Positions 46,976 to 57,601 are shown, numbered from the stretch's first letter. The stretch is 64,000 bases of DNA from Fulvia fulva (GCF_020509005.1 NC_063012.1:3038001-3102000); one strand, 5' to 3'. Numbers and translations are program-made. Notes: generated by a model not told the origin, from the sequence alone.

Positions 46976-49166
46976 GCGTTCGAGGCATCCGCTGCCCGCA
47001 CCACGGTGGCCGCCGACCGGCGCTGCTGCAGCTGATGACATGCCGCCGACGCAAAGGGCAGCGCGCTGCGTGGACGCGGGCTCGTTGGTACAGAGTAGTG
47101 GCCGTAGTTAAACACGACAGACGGGCGGACATTGGCGCGCCGACAGGCATAGGCCATGTTGCATGGATGAGGGGAGCTAACGGCTTTGGTCTTTTGAAGC
47201 TTAATACCAGCCAAGCGTGGTTCGGGATCCACTGCAACTCGCGTTTGTGCGGCCTGTGTTTCGATGCCTCCTTCTCTCTGCCGTCGTCTTTTCTTCATCC
47301 AATTTGCAATGGAGGCTTGAGAGATACAGGGAGCATTGCCTGAGCTTCGGCAGAGCAGCGCACGCTCCACATCTGTGACTTGTGCCTCTGGGACCTTGCA
47401 CTCACGGCCTCTCCTTGCCGGCTCGTCTCCCACGGTATCGTGACCATTGCAAAGTCTTCCTACCACCGTGGACTGTGCGTGGTCAGCCTCGACATCGTCC
47501 ACCTCCTCATCATAGCGTTGACCTCTCCTCTTCGTTGATCGTAGAGCCCCTCGACGACACCTCCTTCCGCACCCTACCGCACCACACCCCCGCCCACCCT
47601 CACCCCGCCGACGACAACGACAACTACGACTCCGGTCTCGTGCCAGCTCACCAGACTGTCTGCCCTCGTGCCTGTTGGCCATCAAAAGGTAAGAAGCAAT
47701 ACGCTGCCCATCAACGCTGGAGCTCAGGAAAGATGCTGCGTGTGCCCTGGCCTGGATGGGAAAGGGACAGGACATTCTTGCCCAGCTTGCCGGCATCCAC
47801 CACTGGCTGCGTGCCTTCCCTATCCAGCTATGCACCCCTCGAAAGCGTACACCCTTACCGGAGAACCTGGATCCAGGACTTTCACTACTCCTAGGCTCCA
47901 TCTGGTTCGGCTGCGTGGCTGTTCAGCAAGCCGTAGAATGAAGGGAAACTGAGGCACTGAAAGGGTGATGTGAAGTGACGGCTCGATGGCTTTCACATCA
48001 CGAAAGGCATCTTCACTGGATACGATAAAAACTTCAGCAAGGTCTTCTTTGCAAACCAGACGTCAACATTCATGCACCGATCACGATCACCAAGTACCAT
48101 CACCCTCGCCAGACACCACACAATTTCGGCCAATCCTGTCCAACGCATATCACGGTAAATTGCTGTTGCCTCCCGAGCGTGGCTACGGAAGGACCCAGCA
48201 TAATCAATCACTGCATTCCATCAGCCCACCAGGTACTAGGCCCTATCACAACCTTCAAGATCAGTCGAGGGTGACTGGCAGCACTGGCACTTTCATCCCT
48301 AGCCAAGCCGGCGACGGTTCACACAGGGAAAGCGACACATGTTCATCCAATGCGGCTGCTGACTGGTTTCTTCTAGCGTTGACGCCGTACCCAACCCTTG
48401 AGCCTCGACAACAACATCCCCGATCACATTAGCACTCGCTAGTGTTGAGGGCAAAGGTATGTTGTAATATTTGCTGCCCATGGCCCAGTCCGTGGGAGCG
48501 ACCTCCCTTGCCTAATCGTACATTACAGTCCAGGGCTAAACATTCCCCAGGTTCTTCACGCACACCCTGCCAGATCACTCTCGATCCAATCAATCCTTCA
48601 CAACGCCAGCGGAGTCGTTAGTTCGTCCTCTGCTGCCGGCAGAGGTACCTCGACCCGCTCAGCAACGATCCAGTCGAATCCTCCGCCAATCGGTTACTTC
48701 GCCGTGGCTTGCAAAGAGACGAACCATTCTGTACAGCGACCCATCCCGCGCACGCTCACCCATACAGCCACTCCCGTCACCTCTGTAATCTAATATTCGA
48801 GGTATGCAGCGCTCCATTGCCATTGGCCTTACATCAAGGCCATTTCGATGACGCCAAACATGGCACGCGACAGTTGGCTGACACGTTCCAGACGCCTTTG
48901 AGCGATTGTCTATAACCTGATCTTCCGACCACACATCGTTGAAGATTCTTCGTTCTAGACTGTGCATTCTTTGCGTTCTACAATACCAACTAATTACGAT
49001 CTTTACGACAACCGTGCCTCTGGTACTACACTCCTTAATACGGTTCACTCGCTGGACATCCGCTCTCTAGCACAACGCCCTGTGCCTCAATAGACCCATC
49101 CGCAAAGACTTGTCAATCCTGGAGAACTGACAACGTCCCCTTGCGACCACCACAACTCGGAGCAAG

Positions 49167-50432
49167 ATGGCCTATCAACAACATCCCGACCAGATGCAAG
49201 ATACCAGGACCTTTCCGGCCTTTGGCTACTGCAACTCTTATTTTGTTGAAAGCCACGAAGACGACGATGGACTATTCGCAAGGGCCGCTGCTGAACGCGA
49301 ACGCGCACGTAACGTTGCCAAGCAAAGACAGAAGGTCCTCGGCGAGGAACTTTCTCGTGCAACCGCCGAGGAGTACCAGGAAGACGTCCTCGATCACATG
49401 GAGCACATGGAGGCCGAGACGATGCCTGACATCCAGTCTATCGAGATTCAGACGGAGATTCAATGGTTTATGAGGCCTTACCTGCTGGACTTTCTCCTCG
49501 AAGCTCACCACGCCTTCCAGCTGCTTCCGGAAACGCTGCACCTCGCGGTCAATCTTTTAGATCGGTACTGCTCCAGGCGTGTCGTCTACAAGCGCCACTA
49601 CCAACTTGTCGGCTGCGCAGCGCTGCTCATTGCTGCCAAATATGGTGACCGCAAGGAACGCGTGCCGACGATACGGGAGCTCAAGTCTATGTGCTGCTCA
49701 TTGTACGATGACGACATGTTCACCCAAATGGAGTGGCATGTTCTCCAGACCCTGCACTGGTGCATCGGTCATCCCACAGTCACGAGCTTTTTGCAGCTGG
49801 CATTGACTGAGGTCTCCTTCGATCCGGAGCTTGAGCACATGTCGTGGTACATCTCGGAGCTGGCCCTGTATCACAAGGAGTTCATCCCGGTGCGGCCGTC
49901 GGTGATGGCTAGATCATGCCTCGCGCTGGCTCGATGCGTATTGAACCGACCTCAATCACGGTTCCACGATTGGGCTGGGGCTTATGATCCGCAAGTTGTG
50001 CTCAACCTCTCGAACCACCTTAGTCATCCGTCCCAGGCACTCTCGAGAAAGTATGCATCGCCGCACCTGTCTTCGGCGTCGACTACGATCGACAACTTTC
50101 TCAAACACCAAGCCATGCTGGCGCGACAAGTCATGCCGACACCTGCCAATGACCAACCTCGCATGGACATCGACCCAGCACCACCCGCCAACACGTATCT
50201 GACCCCACAAACACCTCAAAAGGCTGGATATGCGAGCGGAGCCCATGGTATGATAACACCTCCTATCACGCCTGATAAGGATCAACTAGGCGGCTATGGC
50301 ACCAGCCAAACCCTGCTGCCGCGGATCGCCCCATGCAACCCGACGCCGCCTCACAGGGCAGACTACAATCAATCCAACGGCTTTTCGGTAGTTCCCCAAC
50401 AGTACATGCCACAGCCGCAGTTTGTACAATAG
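49167..50432 (+). CDS. CLN1: G1/S cyclin of the Cln/PucA type
   Basis: A single exon encodes 421 residues. Cyclins activate a cyclin-dependent kinase; this type drives entry into S phase with Cdc28/Cdk1. The N-terminal cyclin box spans about 70-202, with QWFMRPYLLDFLLEAH, LAVNLLDRYCSRR and LLIAAKYGDR. Lys158 and Glu189 (QMEWHVLQTL) occupy the positions that contact the kinase in cyclin structures. The C-terminal cyclin fold follows to about 320. The tail has several TP sites (LTPQTPQ, ITPPITPDKDQ), likely Cdk targets that control turnover. The wording of the cyclin box matches filamentous-fungal G1 cyclins rather than B-type cyclins; no destruction box is evident. The long gene-free DNA upstream may hold a long leader. 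Confidence 0.9.
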   Translation: MAYQQHPDQMQDTRTFPAFGYCNSYFVESHEDDDGLFARAAAERERARNVAKQRQKVLGEELSRATAEEYQEDVLDHMEHMEAETMPDIQSIEIQTEIQWFMRPYLLDFLLEAHHAFQLLPETLHLAVNLLDRYCSRRVVYKRHYQLVGCAALLIAAKYGDRKERVPTIRELKSMCCSLYDDDMFTQMEWHVLQTLHWCIGHPTVTSFLQLALTEVSFDPELEHMSWYISELALYHKEFIPVRPSVMARSCLALARCVLNRPQSRFHDWAGAYDPQVVLNLSNHLSHPSQALSRKYASPHLSSASTTIDNFLKHQAMLARQVMPTPANDQPRMDIDPAPPANTYLTPQTPQKAGYASGAHGMITPPITPDKDQLGGYGTSQTLLPRIAPCNPTPPHRADYNQSNGFSVVPQQYMPQPQFVQ

Positions 50433-51525
50433 CGGCCCCGGCGTGTACTTTCGGTAGTCAGCCCTGCATGAAGGGCCAGACAACGATTACTCGCCACAGC
50501 GGCGGAACATGTTGTATCAACACTGTACGCGTGTCATATCATCATTAAGCACAGCATTGCAAGCGAGCGTTGCATTTTTGAAGCATTTTTCCTTTGTCAC
50601 TGGCTCGACCGCCGAGAGATGGATACCCGTTAAAGTTCAGCACATTGGACGTGAACGCGGAAGAGCAGATGGAGAATGGTCGGAGCATGTATGGGTATAT
50701 TCGGGAGAAGACGGGGGGAAACTTGGTACAAGTTCCAAAAAGCACAAGAAGCATAACATAGTGGGAATCAGACTGACAAAGAGGCACGGGAGACTCAAAA
50801 ACGATCGATCACTCGACATCTATCAGCGATGATGATGCAAAATCTGAGAGATATTTGCTTGCCTCCTGCTTCGGCGTTTTCTACCTATTCTCAATTAGCA
50901 GCGAGAGATACCCATTTGATCGGAGGTATACACATCGGTGATATCGGAATGAAGAATCTCTGGTTGCTTGCCTCCTTGCTTCGTGTAGTTCGCGCTGTGC
51001 ACCGCACTGCGTTGCACCGGTGACATCTCAACCATTCTGTTGTCAAAGCAACTGGCGGCGGTGTGTCTGAACACAGCACTACGGCGGTGACGAGGTCGGC
51101 CATGGCGACGCTGCTTCGAGTACCCACCGCATTACGGATGTTGCTCGGGTGGTTACAGCTCGTCAAGTTCATCTCGGTTGAGAGCATGCCGTAATGAGAA
51201 TTGATCGGAGCTCCATTGACGCAGGCAATGACCAGATGCCAAGACATTGACACTGTCTTAACAATCGACTCGGTAATAACGATGGCAAGCATCGTGGCCA
51301 GCATGGTAATGATTATGCCAAAGTGAAGTGTTGTGAACTTCACAGAACAGACATGTTTCCATTGGCTCGGACTCTGCGCCGCTGTGGCTTGAGATAAGCT
51401 TCACAGCCACGCATTAGCTTCGAGGCCCATAGAAATTTCGCACCTCTGAAAGTTGGTGTCGCGCAGTTGGACAGAGTGTTTAACTGCACGCGATGACCGT
51501 CCTACACTGCAGGTGACGTTTCGCA
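50433..51525. other. Intergenic region between cyclin and UTP4
   Basis: About 1.1 kb holds the cyclin 3' UTR and the UTP4 promoter. On the minus strand a frame from an ATG at 51302-51304 down to 50891 (137 codons) starts with a hydrophobic stretch, but has no domain and no support from codon use that I can judge. I do not annotate it as a gene. Confidence 0.45.
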
Positions 51526-54195
51526 ATGGACGTCCACCGATCGCGTTTCGTGCAATTCCCTGCGCACCCCATCACCGCCGTCGCCTTCTCCCGCTCCACC
51601 GACGAACGCCTGCCACCGGGTGTCGAGCAGCCAGCGCTGAAGCTAGCAATTGGCCGCGCGAATGGCGAGATCGAGATATGGAACCCGCTGCAGGGACGAT
51701 GGGTACAGGAGAATGTCTTTTCTGGGGACAACAAGAGCCTCGACGGACTGGCGTGGACGCGAGAGCCGGACGAAACAGACACCGAAGGGCAGGTGGTGGT
51801 GGGACAGCACAGACTCTTCAGCATTGCCTCTTCACCCGCCGTGCTGGAATGGGATCTGCAGCGAGGACAGTTGAAGAAGAAGTCGACGGGAAACTTCAGT
51901 GCAGTCTGGTGTTTCGCCGCACAGCCCAGCCATGGGACGTCGGACCCAAGCGCGCAAGAGTTGGTGGCAGGCTGTGAGGATGGCACAATCGTCCTGCTCA
52001 CGACAGCCGACAACGACCTTCAGTTTAAGAAGTTCCTGGCTCGCGTGAGCGGCAAGAAGGCGCGTTGTGTGAGTATCGCCTACCAGAAGCGCGATCGGGT
52101 GGTGGCGGGTTTCATGGACAGCACAATCCGTGTCTTCGACACCCGTAGCAGCTCTGTGGTTCGCACCATGAGCATCGGCGCCGGGATACCAGGAGCACCG
52201 AAGAACACGATCGTATGGTCAGTCAAAGCTCTTCCGAACGGCGACATCATATCCGGAGACTCCAACGGGGAAGTCGTGTTCTGGGACGGCAGGTCATACT
52301 CCCTTACGCAACGCATCAAGGGCCATGATTCGGAGTGCTTGGATGTTGTGCCAAGCTCGGACGGCAAGACTGTGTTTTCTGGTAGTCTCGATGGCAGGAT
52401 CGCTGTCCACAGGCAGAGCACGAACGCTAATGGTAGGAGGTCATGGGCCAACAGTCACCATCGGAAAGTGCACAATGGCGAAGTGAAGGTTATGTCAGCG
52501 TTCGACAGTAACGGTTTAAGCGTCGTCGTATCAGGAGGAGCGGACCCGGTACCTGTTGCGATCCCTCTACAAGAATATGGAAAGGAGAACAATCGACCGT
52601 TGCCGACTGTACCACAGCAGGCTCCTGTCATCAGCGCTCGTCATGCACGGCTACTCGTAAGTTGGTGGGGCAAGGACATCAATATCTGGCGGATCTCTCG
52701 AAGAGCAGAGGTAGAGACGTCTCCAGAACTGCAGCCGCCTCGCCGCCTTGTCGCCAGGATCACTCTCAATACGAAGCACAACATCAGACGCGTGTCAATC
52801 TCAGATGATGGAAAGGTTCTGGCTGCCAGCACCAATGCAGAGATCAAGCTCTTCCAGCTGAGACGAAAGCCCGATGCAGATGCACTTGGTGTTCGCCGAC
52901 TTCACGTACCCAAGACTCTGGCTACGCTTGGTGCTCGAGCGATGAACTTTTCACCCGACTCCAAGTGGCTTGCTGCGGTGACGCCAGACAGCGAAGTGCA
53001 CATTGTACGCATTACCGCAGATCTCTCGAACCCCAAACATGTCCGTGTTCTTGATAAAGTGGTTGAGGTTGAACGACAGAACCGGGTCGACACTTCGCAA
53101 TCGGGCTTCAAGTTATACGACCAAGCAATCAATCAACTCGCCTTCTCCGCCGACAGTTCCGTACTTGCGGCGAGCGATCTATCCGGTCACATAGATTCCT
53201 GGGTGCTCGAAGGTCACGAAGACCCAACAGCACCTCCAGTAGACGTTTCTCAGGAGGACTCTAAGCACGGAGACTCTGACGACAGCTCCGAGGACTCTTC
53301 TGACGATGATGACAATGTCTACATCTTCTACGGGCAGCATTGGACGGATAACCCTGCTGGTCGCCTCATTCCCAAGCTAGACTCTGCAGCACTTATTCTC
53401 ACGTTTCGGCCAACCGCAGACTCTGCGGTTGCCAATGCCGCCGTCAACGGTAACCCTGGCATACACTCGACACGCCACAATCCGTACGCACATTCTCATG
53501 AGCTCCCTGCAGGACGACATCTACTTTGGGTCATGACAGCAAGCCATGAGATGTACGAATTCGACGTTTTGGCCGGCAAACTCAGTGACTGGTCGCGCAA
53601 CAATCCTACACCCGTACTGCCAGCTGACTTTGCAAGATTGCGCGATCGAGTGATCGGAGCAGTCTGGGACGTCGCCGGTGGGAGAGAACGTCTCTGGTTG
53701 TATGGCACATCGTGGATGTTTATGCTGAATGTCGGCGGTAATCTCCTAGATTCTCATTCACGCAAGCGACGAAAGAGCGAAGTTGCCGAACAAGGCCTCA
53801 AGCGGCTCAAGACATCCAGCGGCGCCGGGCTGAAGACACCGTCTCACCACAGGGAAGGCTTGCCTCAGTCTCTCAAGCGTCTTGAAGATGGGACTTGGAC
53901 TGAGGTGGCTCTTGACCGACCCATAAAGCATGACGAGGACGTTGACATGGATGAAGCCATTGAAAGCGACACCCGACTAGCGCTGACACGCATCAAGAGC
54001 ACCGATGACGAAGATCAAATTGTGAATGGCGGTGCCTCTCAGCAAATGCACCAGCGAACATGGTGGTGCACGTTCAAGTACCGCCCCATCCTCGGCGTAG
54101 TGCCAATTGCCGACGATGCAGCTGTGGATGAGGATAAGCCTTTAGAAGTTGTGGTCGTAGAGAGACCTCTGTGGGATGCTCAGAAATCAAAGTAG
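51526..54195 (+). CDS. utp4: U3 snoRNP / t-UTP protein Utp4 (cirhin), WD40
   Basis: A single exon encodes 889 residues. Utp4 is part of the UTP-A (t-UTP) complex, which binds nascent pre-rRNA in the nucleolus and supports rDNA transcription and early 18S processing. The N-terminus MDVHRSRFVQFPAHPITAVAF followed by LKLAIGRANGEIEIWNP is typical of the family. WD40 repeats can be picked out through the first 560 residues, for example NGDIISGDSNGEVVFWDGR and KTVFSGSLDGRIAVH. An acidic Ser/Asp insert lies at about 577-600, then a further WD-like portion and a basic SRKRRKS patch. The end holds the conserved TWWCTFKYRPILG motif. Length fits fungal Utp4 (about 800-900 residues). It is convergent with the SUR7-family gene, 188 bases apart. 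Confidence 0.93.
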   Translation: MDVHRSRFVQFPAHPITAVAFSRSTDERLPPGVEQPALKLAIGRANGEIEIWNPLQGRWVQENVFSGDNKSLDGLAWTREPDETDTEGQVVVGQHRLFSIASSPAVLEWDLQRGQLKKKSTGNFSAVWCFAAQPSHGTSDPSAQELVAGCEDGTIVLLTTADNDLQFKKFLARVSGKKARCVSIAYQKRDRVVAGFMDSTIRVFDTRSSSVVRTMSIGAGIPGAPKNTIVWSVKALPNGDIISGDSNGEVVFWDGRSYSLTQRIKGHDSECLDVVPSSDGKTVFSGSLDGRIAVHRQSTNANGRRSWANSHHRKVHNGEVKVMSAFDSNGLSVVVSGGADPVPVAIPLQEYGKENNRPLPTVPQQAPVISARHARLLVSWWGKDINIWRISRRAEVETSPELQPPRRLVARITLNTKHNIRRVSISDDGKVLAASTNAEIKLFQLRRKPDADALGVRRLHVPKTLATLGARAMNFSPDSKWLAAVTPDSEVHIVRITADLSNPKHVRVLDKVVEVERQNRVDTSQSGFKLYDQAINQLAFSADSSVLAASDLSGHIDSWVLEGHEDPTAPPVDVSQEDSKHGDSDDSSEDSSDDDDNVYIFYGQHWTDNPAGRLIPKLDSAALILTFRPTADSAVANAAVNGNPGIHSTRHNPYAHSHELPAGRHLLWVMTASHEMYEFDVLAGKLSDWSRNNPTPVLPADFARLRDRVIGAVWDVAGGRERLWLYGTSWMFMLNVGGNLLDSHSRKRRKSEVAEQGLKRLKTSSGAGLKTPSHHREGLPQSLKRLEDGTWTEVALDRPIKHDEDVDMDEAIESDTRLALTRIKSTDDEDQIVNGGASQQMHQRTWWCTFKYRPILGVVPIADDAAVDEDKPLEVVVVERPLWDAQKSK

Positions 54196-54383
54196 ATGAG
54201 GTGTATAGATAAATTTGGATTTGACACTGTATAGATCCTGTCGCTCATAGCCATTCTTTTCGCGTGTCGTGGTATCATCATGGAAAGCATCATGAAAAGG
54301 TACACTCCCAGTGGCCACCTTCCATTCCTCGTAACGCCAGTCGCTATGTATAGAATACAAAATGCATATCATCTCTCCTACGC

Positions 54384-55439
54384 TTAACCATGTCTATAAG
54401 GTTCGTAGCCGGCGCCTTGTTGGTGGTTGTAACCTGCTGGCTGAGCAGCAAAGTTTTGTAGCGGGACTTGGTCGTCGTGATGACCGCCAACGTAGGGACT
54501 CGCAACACGCTGGTAGCCTCCACCTGTCTTCTCAACAGTGACGCCACGGCCGTAGCCTTGACCCTTTGGCTCTGCATTCCAGAGCCCGCCCTTGTTCGAC
54601 CTGTGGTGTGGGTTGCTGCGACCAGAGCAGCAGCAGACGCTGAACAGCCAGAAAAGGGTCGCACCCCAGGAGAATGCTACCGCCAGCCAGCATGTGGTGA
54701 GCGCGGAGCGTCCCAAGCTCAGCTTGATGCCGTAGTCTTCAAGTGCTTTGTTGAGTGCTGAGCACAAGACCGAGAAGAGGATGGTACTGGTAAGGACCGC
54801 GGCGATGGTGAAGAAAGACGAGGCAAAGGCCAGAATCCAGGTGATCAGACTGCCCCATCGGCTGAAGATGGCAAGGATTCCCACGATGATGGTCGCCAGT
54901 GTTGTCCAGAAGCTGACTTGATATGCTATGAACATCCACTTGGCGACGCTGCGATATGCGGAGAGGGCTTTGCGACCACTTTCACCTAGGATCTTGTCCT
55001 CGTACTCCTCGCTATTGTTCTTGAGAGTTGCTACCGCCGATTCAATGGCGTTGTCCGCGGAGCTGGTCGAGGTCGCGGTGGTATCGTTCGAAATCTCAAA
55101 GCCCCAGACATCGAGAGGGTCGAAGACGAAATTGGACTCTCGCTTGGAACATTGGTCAATGTCGCCATCGGTGTCGTTCGCGGTGCAGTAGTTCCAGAGG
55201 TGGACTTGGTAGAGTTTTGCGACGGCGCCGCTGGTCAGGACGCTGTCGATGGCTGTGGTGATCACGTCGTTGCCGGTGCTGGGGACTGTGAGGTTCTCGA
55301 GGTTCGCTTCGAAGAAATGAAGGCTGTTGAGGGTGTTTTTGTTCCAGCCGCTGACCTCGATCAATGCCAAGCAGACGAAAGACGCGATGGTCAGCGCCAT
55401 GGGAATGGTGATACATGCGACGCGCCCGGCCTTGCCCAT
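54384..55439 (-). CDS. SUR7/PalI-family membrane protein
   Basis: One exon encodes 351 residues. Four membrane segments are visible at about 8-29, 168-192, 198-226 and 247-271. The large loop after the first contains WNYC (82-85) and a second Cys at 97, the layout of SUR7-family proteins. Members sit in the plasma membrane, often at eisosomes (MCC domains), and affect endocytosis, cell wall and stress responses. Several N-x-S/T sites lie in the loop (49, 88, 118, 141), fitting an extracellular side. The cytosolic tail (about 272-351) is rich in Gly, Tyr, Gln and His. Whether it is Sur7 itself or a relative cannot be decided here. The leader just upstream contains CAA and CTC repeats. Confidence 0.85.
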   Translation of the reverse strand: MGKAGRVACITIPMALTIASFVCLALIEVSGWNKNTLNSLHFFEANLENLTVPSTGNDVITTAIDSVLTSGAVAKLYQVHLWNYCTANDTDGDIDQCSKRESNFVFDPLDVWGFEISNDTTATSTSSADNAIESAVATLKNNSEEYEDKILGESGRKALSAYRSVAKWMFIAYQVSFWTTLATIIVGILAIFSRWGSLITWILAFASSFFTIAAVLTSTILFSVLCSALNKALEDYGIKLSLGRSALTTCWLAVAFSWGATLFWLFSVCCCSGRSNPHHRSNKGGLWNAEPKGQGYGRGVTVEKTGGGYQRVASPYVGGHHDDQVPLQNFAAQPAGYNHQQGAGYEPYRHG

Positions 55440-55457
55440 GTTTGCGGTTGTTGAGAT

Positions 55458-55526
55458 GTTGTTGTTGTTGTTGTTGTGGAGGAGGAGGAGGAGCAGGAGG
55501 AGGAGCAGGAGGAGGAGCAGGAGGAG
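55458..55526. repeat. Microsatellite in the SUR7-family gene leader: (GTT)6 then GGA/GCA-rich
   Basis: Bases 55458-55477 are GTT repeats and 55478-55526 are GGA repeats with regular GCA interruptions. On the coding (minus) strand this is a CTC-rich tract followed by (CAA)6, ending about 18 bases before the start codon. It probably lies in the 5' UTR. Confidence 0.9.
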
Positions 55527-55757
55527 TTTCAGGTGTCGGTCGAAATACTACGAGCTAGCAGCAGTAACGACAATAACGAATGTGTCGATGTCAAGGAGGA
55601 TGGGGGGAGGGAGAGGCTGCGGTGATGAGCAGGTGTGGCCGAGACATATAACAGCATTGCGATCATTTGCCGAATACATGTATGTCACACTAGTACAGTG
55701 TGCTGGAAGGCTGAGCAAGCCAAACGCTGATGAGGCAGGCAGTGGCTGACGCATGTG

Positions 55758-55808
55758 CTAGCCGTGTCGGTCCCCATGCACCCGCAAAATGGGGACCGAC
55801 ACGGCTAG
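55758..55808. repeat. Perfect 20-base inverted repeat with 11-base loop
   Basis: The arms at 55758-55777 and 55789-55808 are exact inverse complements, starting ctagccgtgtcgg, around the loop gcacccgcaaa. They would form a very stable hairpin in DNA or RNA. It could be a small foldback element or a regulatory hairpin; no target duplication is obvious. Confidence 0.9.
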
Positions 55809-56289
55809 TTTGCTACATGTACATGTACCTTAACGCTATTTTGAGAACAGCACCGCAAAGACTTTCGGCTGACCCCGAGCCATGTGAAACACGGTTGACG
55901 TGGCTCGTGGCAAAGTCTGCAACTCTTCTTCGACCACACCCACGGCACAGCAACGACTTCGTGGTCGACTTACCTAATTAAACATCAAAGTATGACCTCA
56001 TGCCAATGGGCTGCGGCTATCCATCAACACCTTGATGTTCCATCAACCTCATGAGGACAATGGGCTTCGAGTTCCCGCGAGAGACATATCGAGCCCCTTT
56101 GCTATCAGATGTACGAACCACATCAAGCGACTCTGTTCACCAACGCCCTGTACAGTACAATGGCATCGATTGCCCGCACACTCGGCGAGCGGCGTAGATA
56201 AGCCTCTGCCATGTGGGAGCTAAGTAATTTCTGTTATTCATTCTTCCTGCTTTCGACGCCTCCCCCTCTTCAGAAACAGAGTCGCAGAC

Positions 56290-57544
56290 ATGCTAAGAAA
56301 TAGTTTGCTGGCGATACTCGCTGCGGTGACACTGACAGGAGCACACGGCCACCATGATGTGGAGGAAGAGACGCAGGAGCCACTTGTCGGCTGGACGAAA
56401 GACGATCTGGACGCGAAATGGGGCACAGATGTAAGGGCAGAACAGTGCTATTGGAAGAGCGAGCTCTGATGCAAAGTAGTGGGGTTTCAGTGGTATATCG
56501 ACCTTTGCTCACCTGGAACACACGAGGTGTCTACAGCATCCAGAGACCGAATATGACATCGCAATCCTTGGGGCTCCCTTTGACTCGGTCGTCACCTACA
56601 GGCCTGGTGCTCGGTTCGGTCCCAGAGCCATACGAGCGGCATCAGCCCGCCTGACTGCCTTCCGAGGCTTCAACCCTCGAGCGAACCTGAACCCATACCA
56701 AAGCTGGGCTGAAGTGATCGACTGCGGTGATATCCCTATAACGCCGTTCGATTCCTCCTTGGCATTGCGACAGATGAGTGAAGCTTTTACCGACTTAGCG
56801 CACAGCAAAGCACCAGCAACCAACGCGAAGTCTGCCATATCGTACCGCAACCTCCCCAAACTCCTCACTCTCGGCGGCGACCATAGCATCGCCCTCCCTA
56901 CCCTCCGCGCCCTAAACAAGATCCATGGCCCGGTAGCTGTAGTCCACTTCGACGCTCATTTGGATACATGGCACCCGGCCAAGTATCCCTCCGCCTGGAT
57001 AGCCCCCGAAGACCCAACGCAGCAAAGCTTCTTCACCCACGGCACAATGTTCTGGCTCGCGCACAACGAATCCCTCATCCTCGAGGGGAAGTCCGTCCAC
57101 GCAGGCCTACGAACGCGTCTCTCCAACCTTGGCGACAACGAAGACGATACCGCACAGGGCTGGAGTCGAATCGCATGCGACGACATTGATGATTTGGGAG
57201 CCGTGGGGGTGGCGAGGAAGATCGTGGAGCACGTCGGGACGGAGACGCCGGTTTATCTCAATATTGATATAGATGTGATTGATCCGGGTATGGCGCCAGG
57301 CACGGGGACGCCAGAACCGGGAGGTTGGACGACCAGGGAGTTGATCAGAGTGTTGAGGGGGATCGAGGGGTTAAATGTGGTGGGTGCTGATGTTGTGGAG
57401 GTTGCGCCGGCGTATGATGGCAGCGCGGAGGTGACAGCGTTGGCGGCGGCGCAAATTGCGTTTGAAGTTTTGACGAGTATGGTCAAGAGGGGGCTCGTTG
57501 AGTCGGGGCACGGGGAGGAGGGCAGGGGAAAGGATGAGCTATGA
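56290..57544 (+). CDS. Agmatinase / ureohydrolase with secretory signal peptide
   Basis: Two exons, 56290-56430 and 56480-57544, give 401 residues; the 49-base intron starts gtaagg and ends gtag. Ureohydrolases of this family cut guanidino compounds such as agmatine to urea and an amine (putrescine from agmatine). The metal ligands of the arginase/agmatinase fold are all present: His182 (GGDHS), Asp205, His207 and Asp209 (HFDAHLDTW), Asp310 and Asp312 (NIDIDVIDP). The N-terminus MLRNSLLAILAAVTLTGAHG looks like a cleavable signal peptide followed by an acidic His-rich linker. The enzyme would therefore enter the secretory route rather than stay in cytosol or mitochondria. WGFSGISTFAH at the exon junction is typical of the fungal secreted-type subfamily. 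The true substrate could be another guanidino compound. Confidence 0.9.
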
Positions 57545-57601
57545 GGGAGACGATGCAGCGAGGTACTTGTTGTGAGCCACAATCGAGTTATCTAGAGCAT
57601 A

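Larger units (their letters stand above)
42943..49166. other. 6.2-kb region with no convincing protein gene
   Basis: Apart from the MITE at 44584-45062 and a short minisatellite at 46944-46975, I can support no gene here. Many frames of 60-320 codons occur, but they overlap on both strands, often start with GTG or TTG, and show no domain. Bases about 47500-47690 are strongly pyrimidine-rich on the plus strand and end in a good donor-like aaaaggtaagaa at about 47685-47696. This could mark a transcription start and 5' UTR intron of the downstream cyclin gene. A long leader for that gene is inference. Confidence 0.5.
55440..56289. other. Divergent promoter region between SUR7-family and agmatinase genes
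   Basis: This 850-base stretch separates two genes pointing away from each other. It holds a (GTT)n/(GGA)n microsatellite at 55458-55526 and a perfect 20-base hairpin at 55758-55808, followed by tacatgtacatgtac at about 55813. No coding sequence can be supported. Confidence 0.6.

Noticed and set aside
46927..47901. Minus-strand open frame of 324 codons
   Set aside because: Very Arg/Ser-rich without domain, overlapped by other long frames on both strands, and it reads through the GACATTG minisatellite. This is the pattern of GC-rich non-coding DNA.
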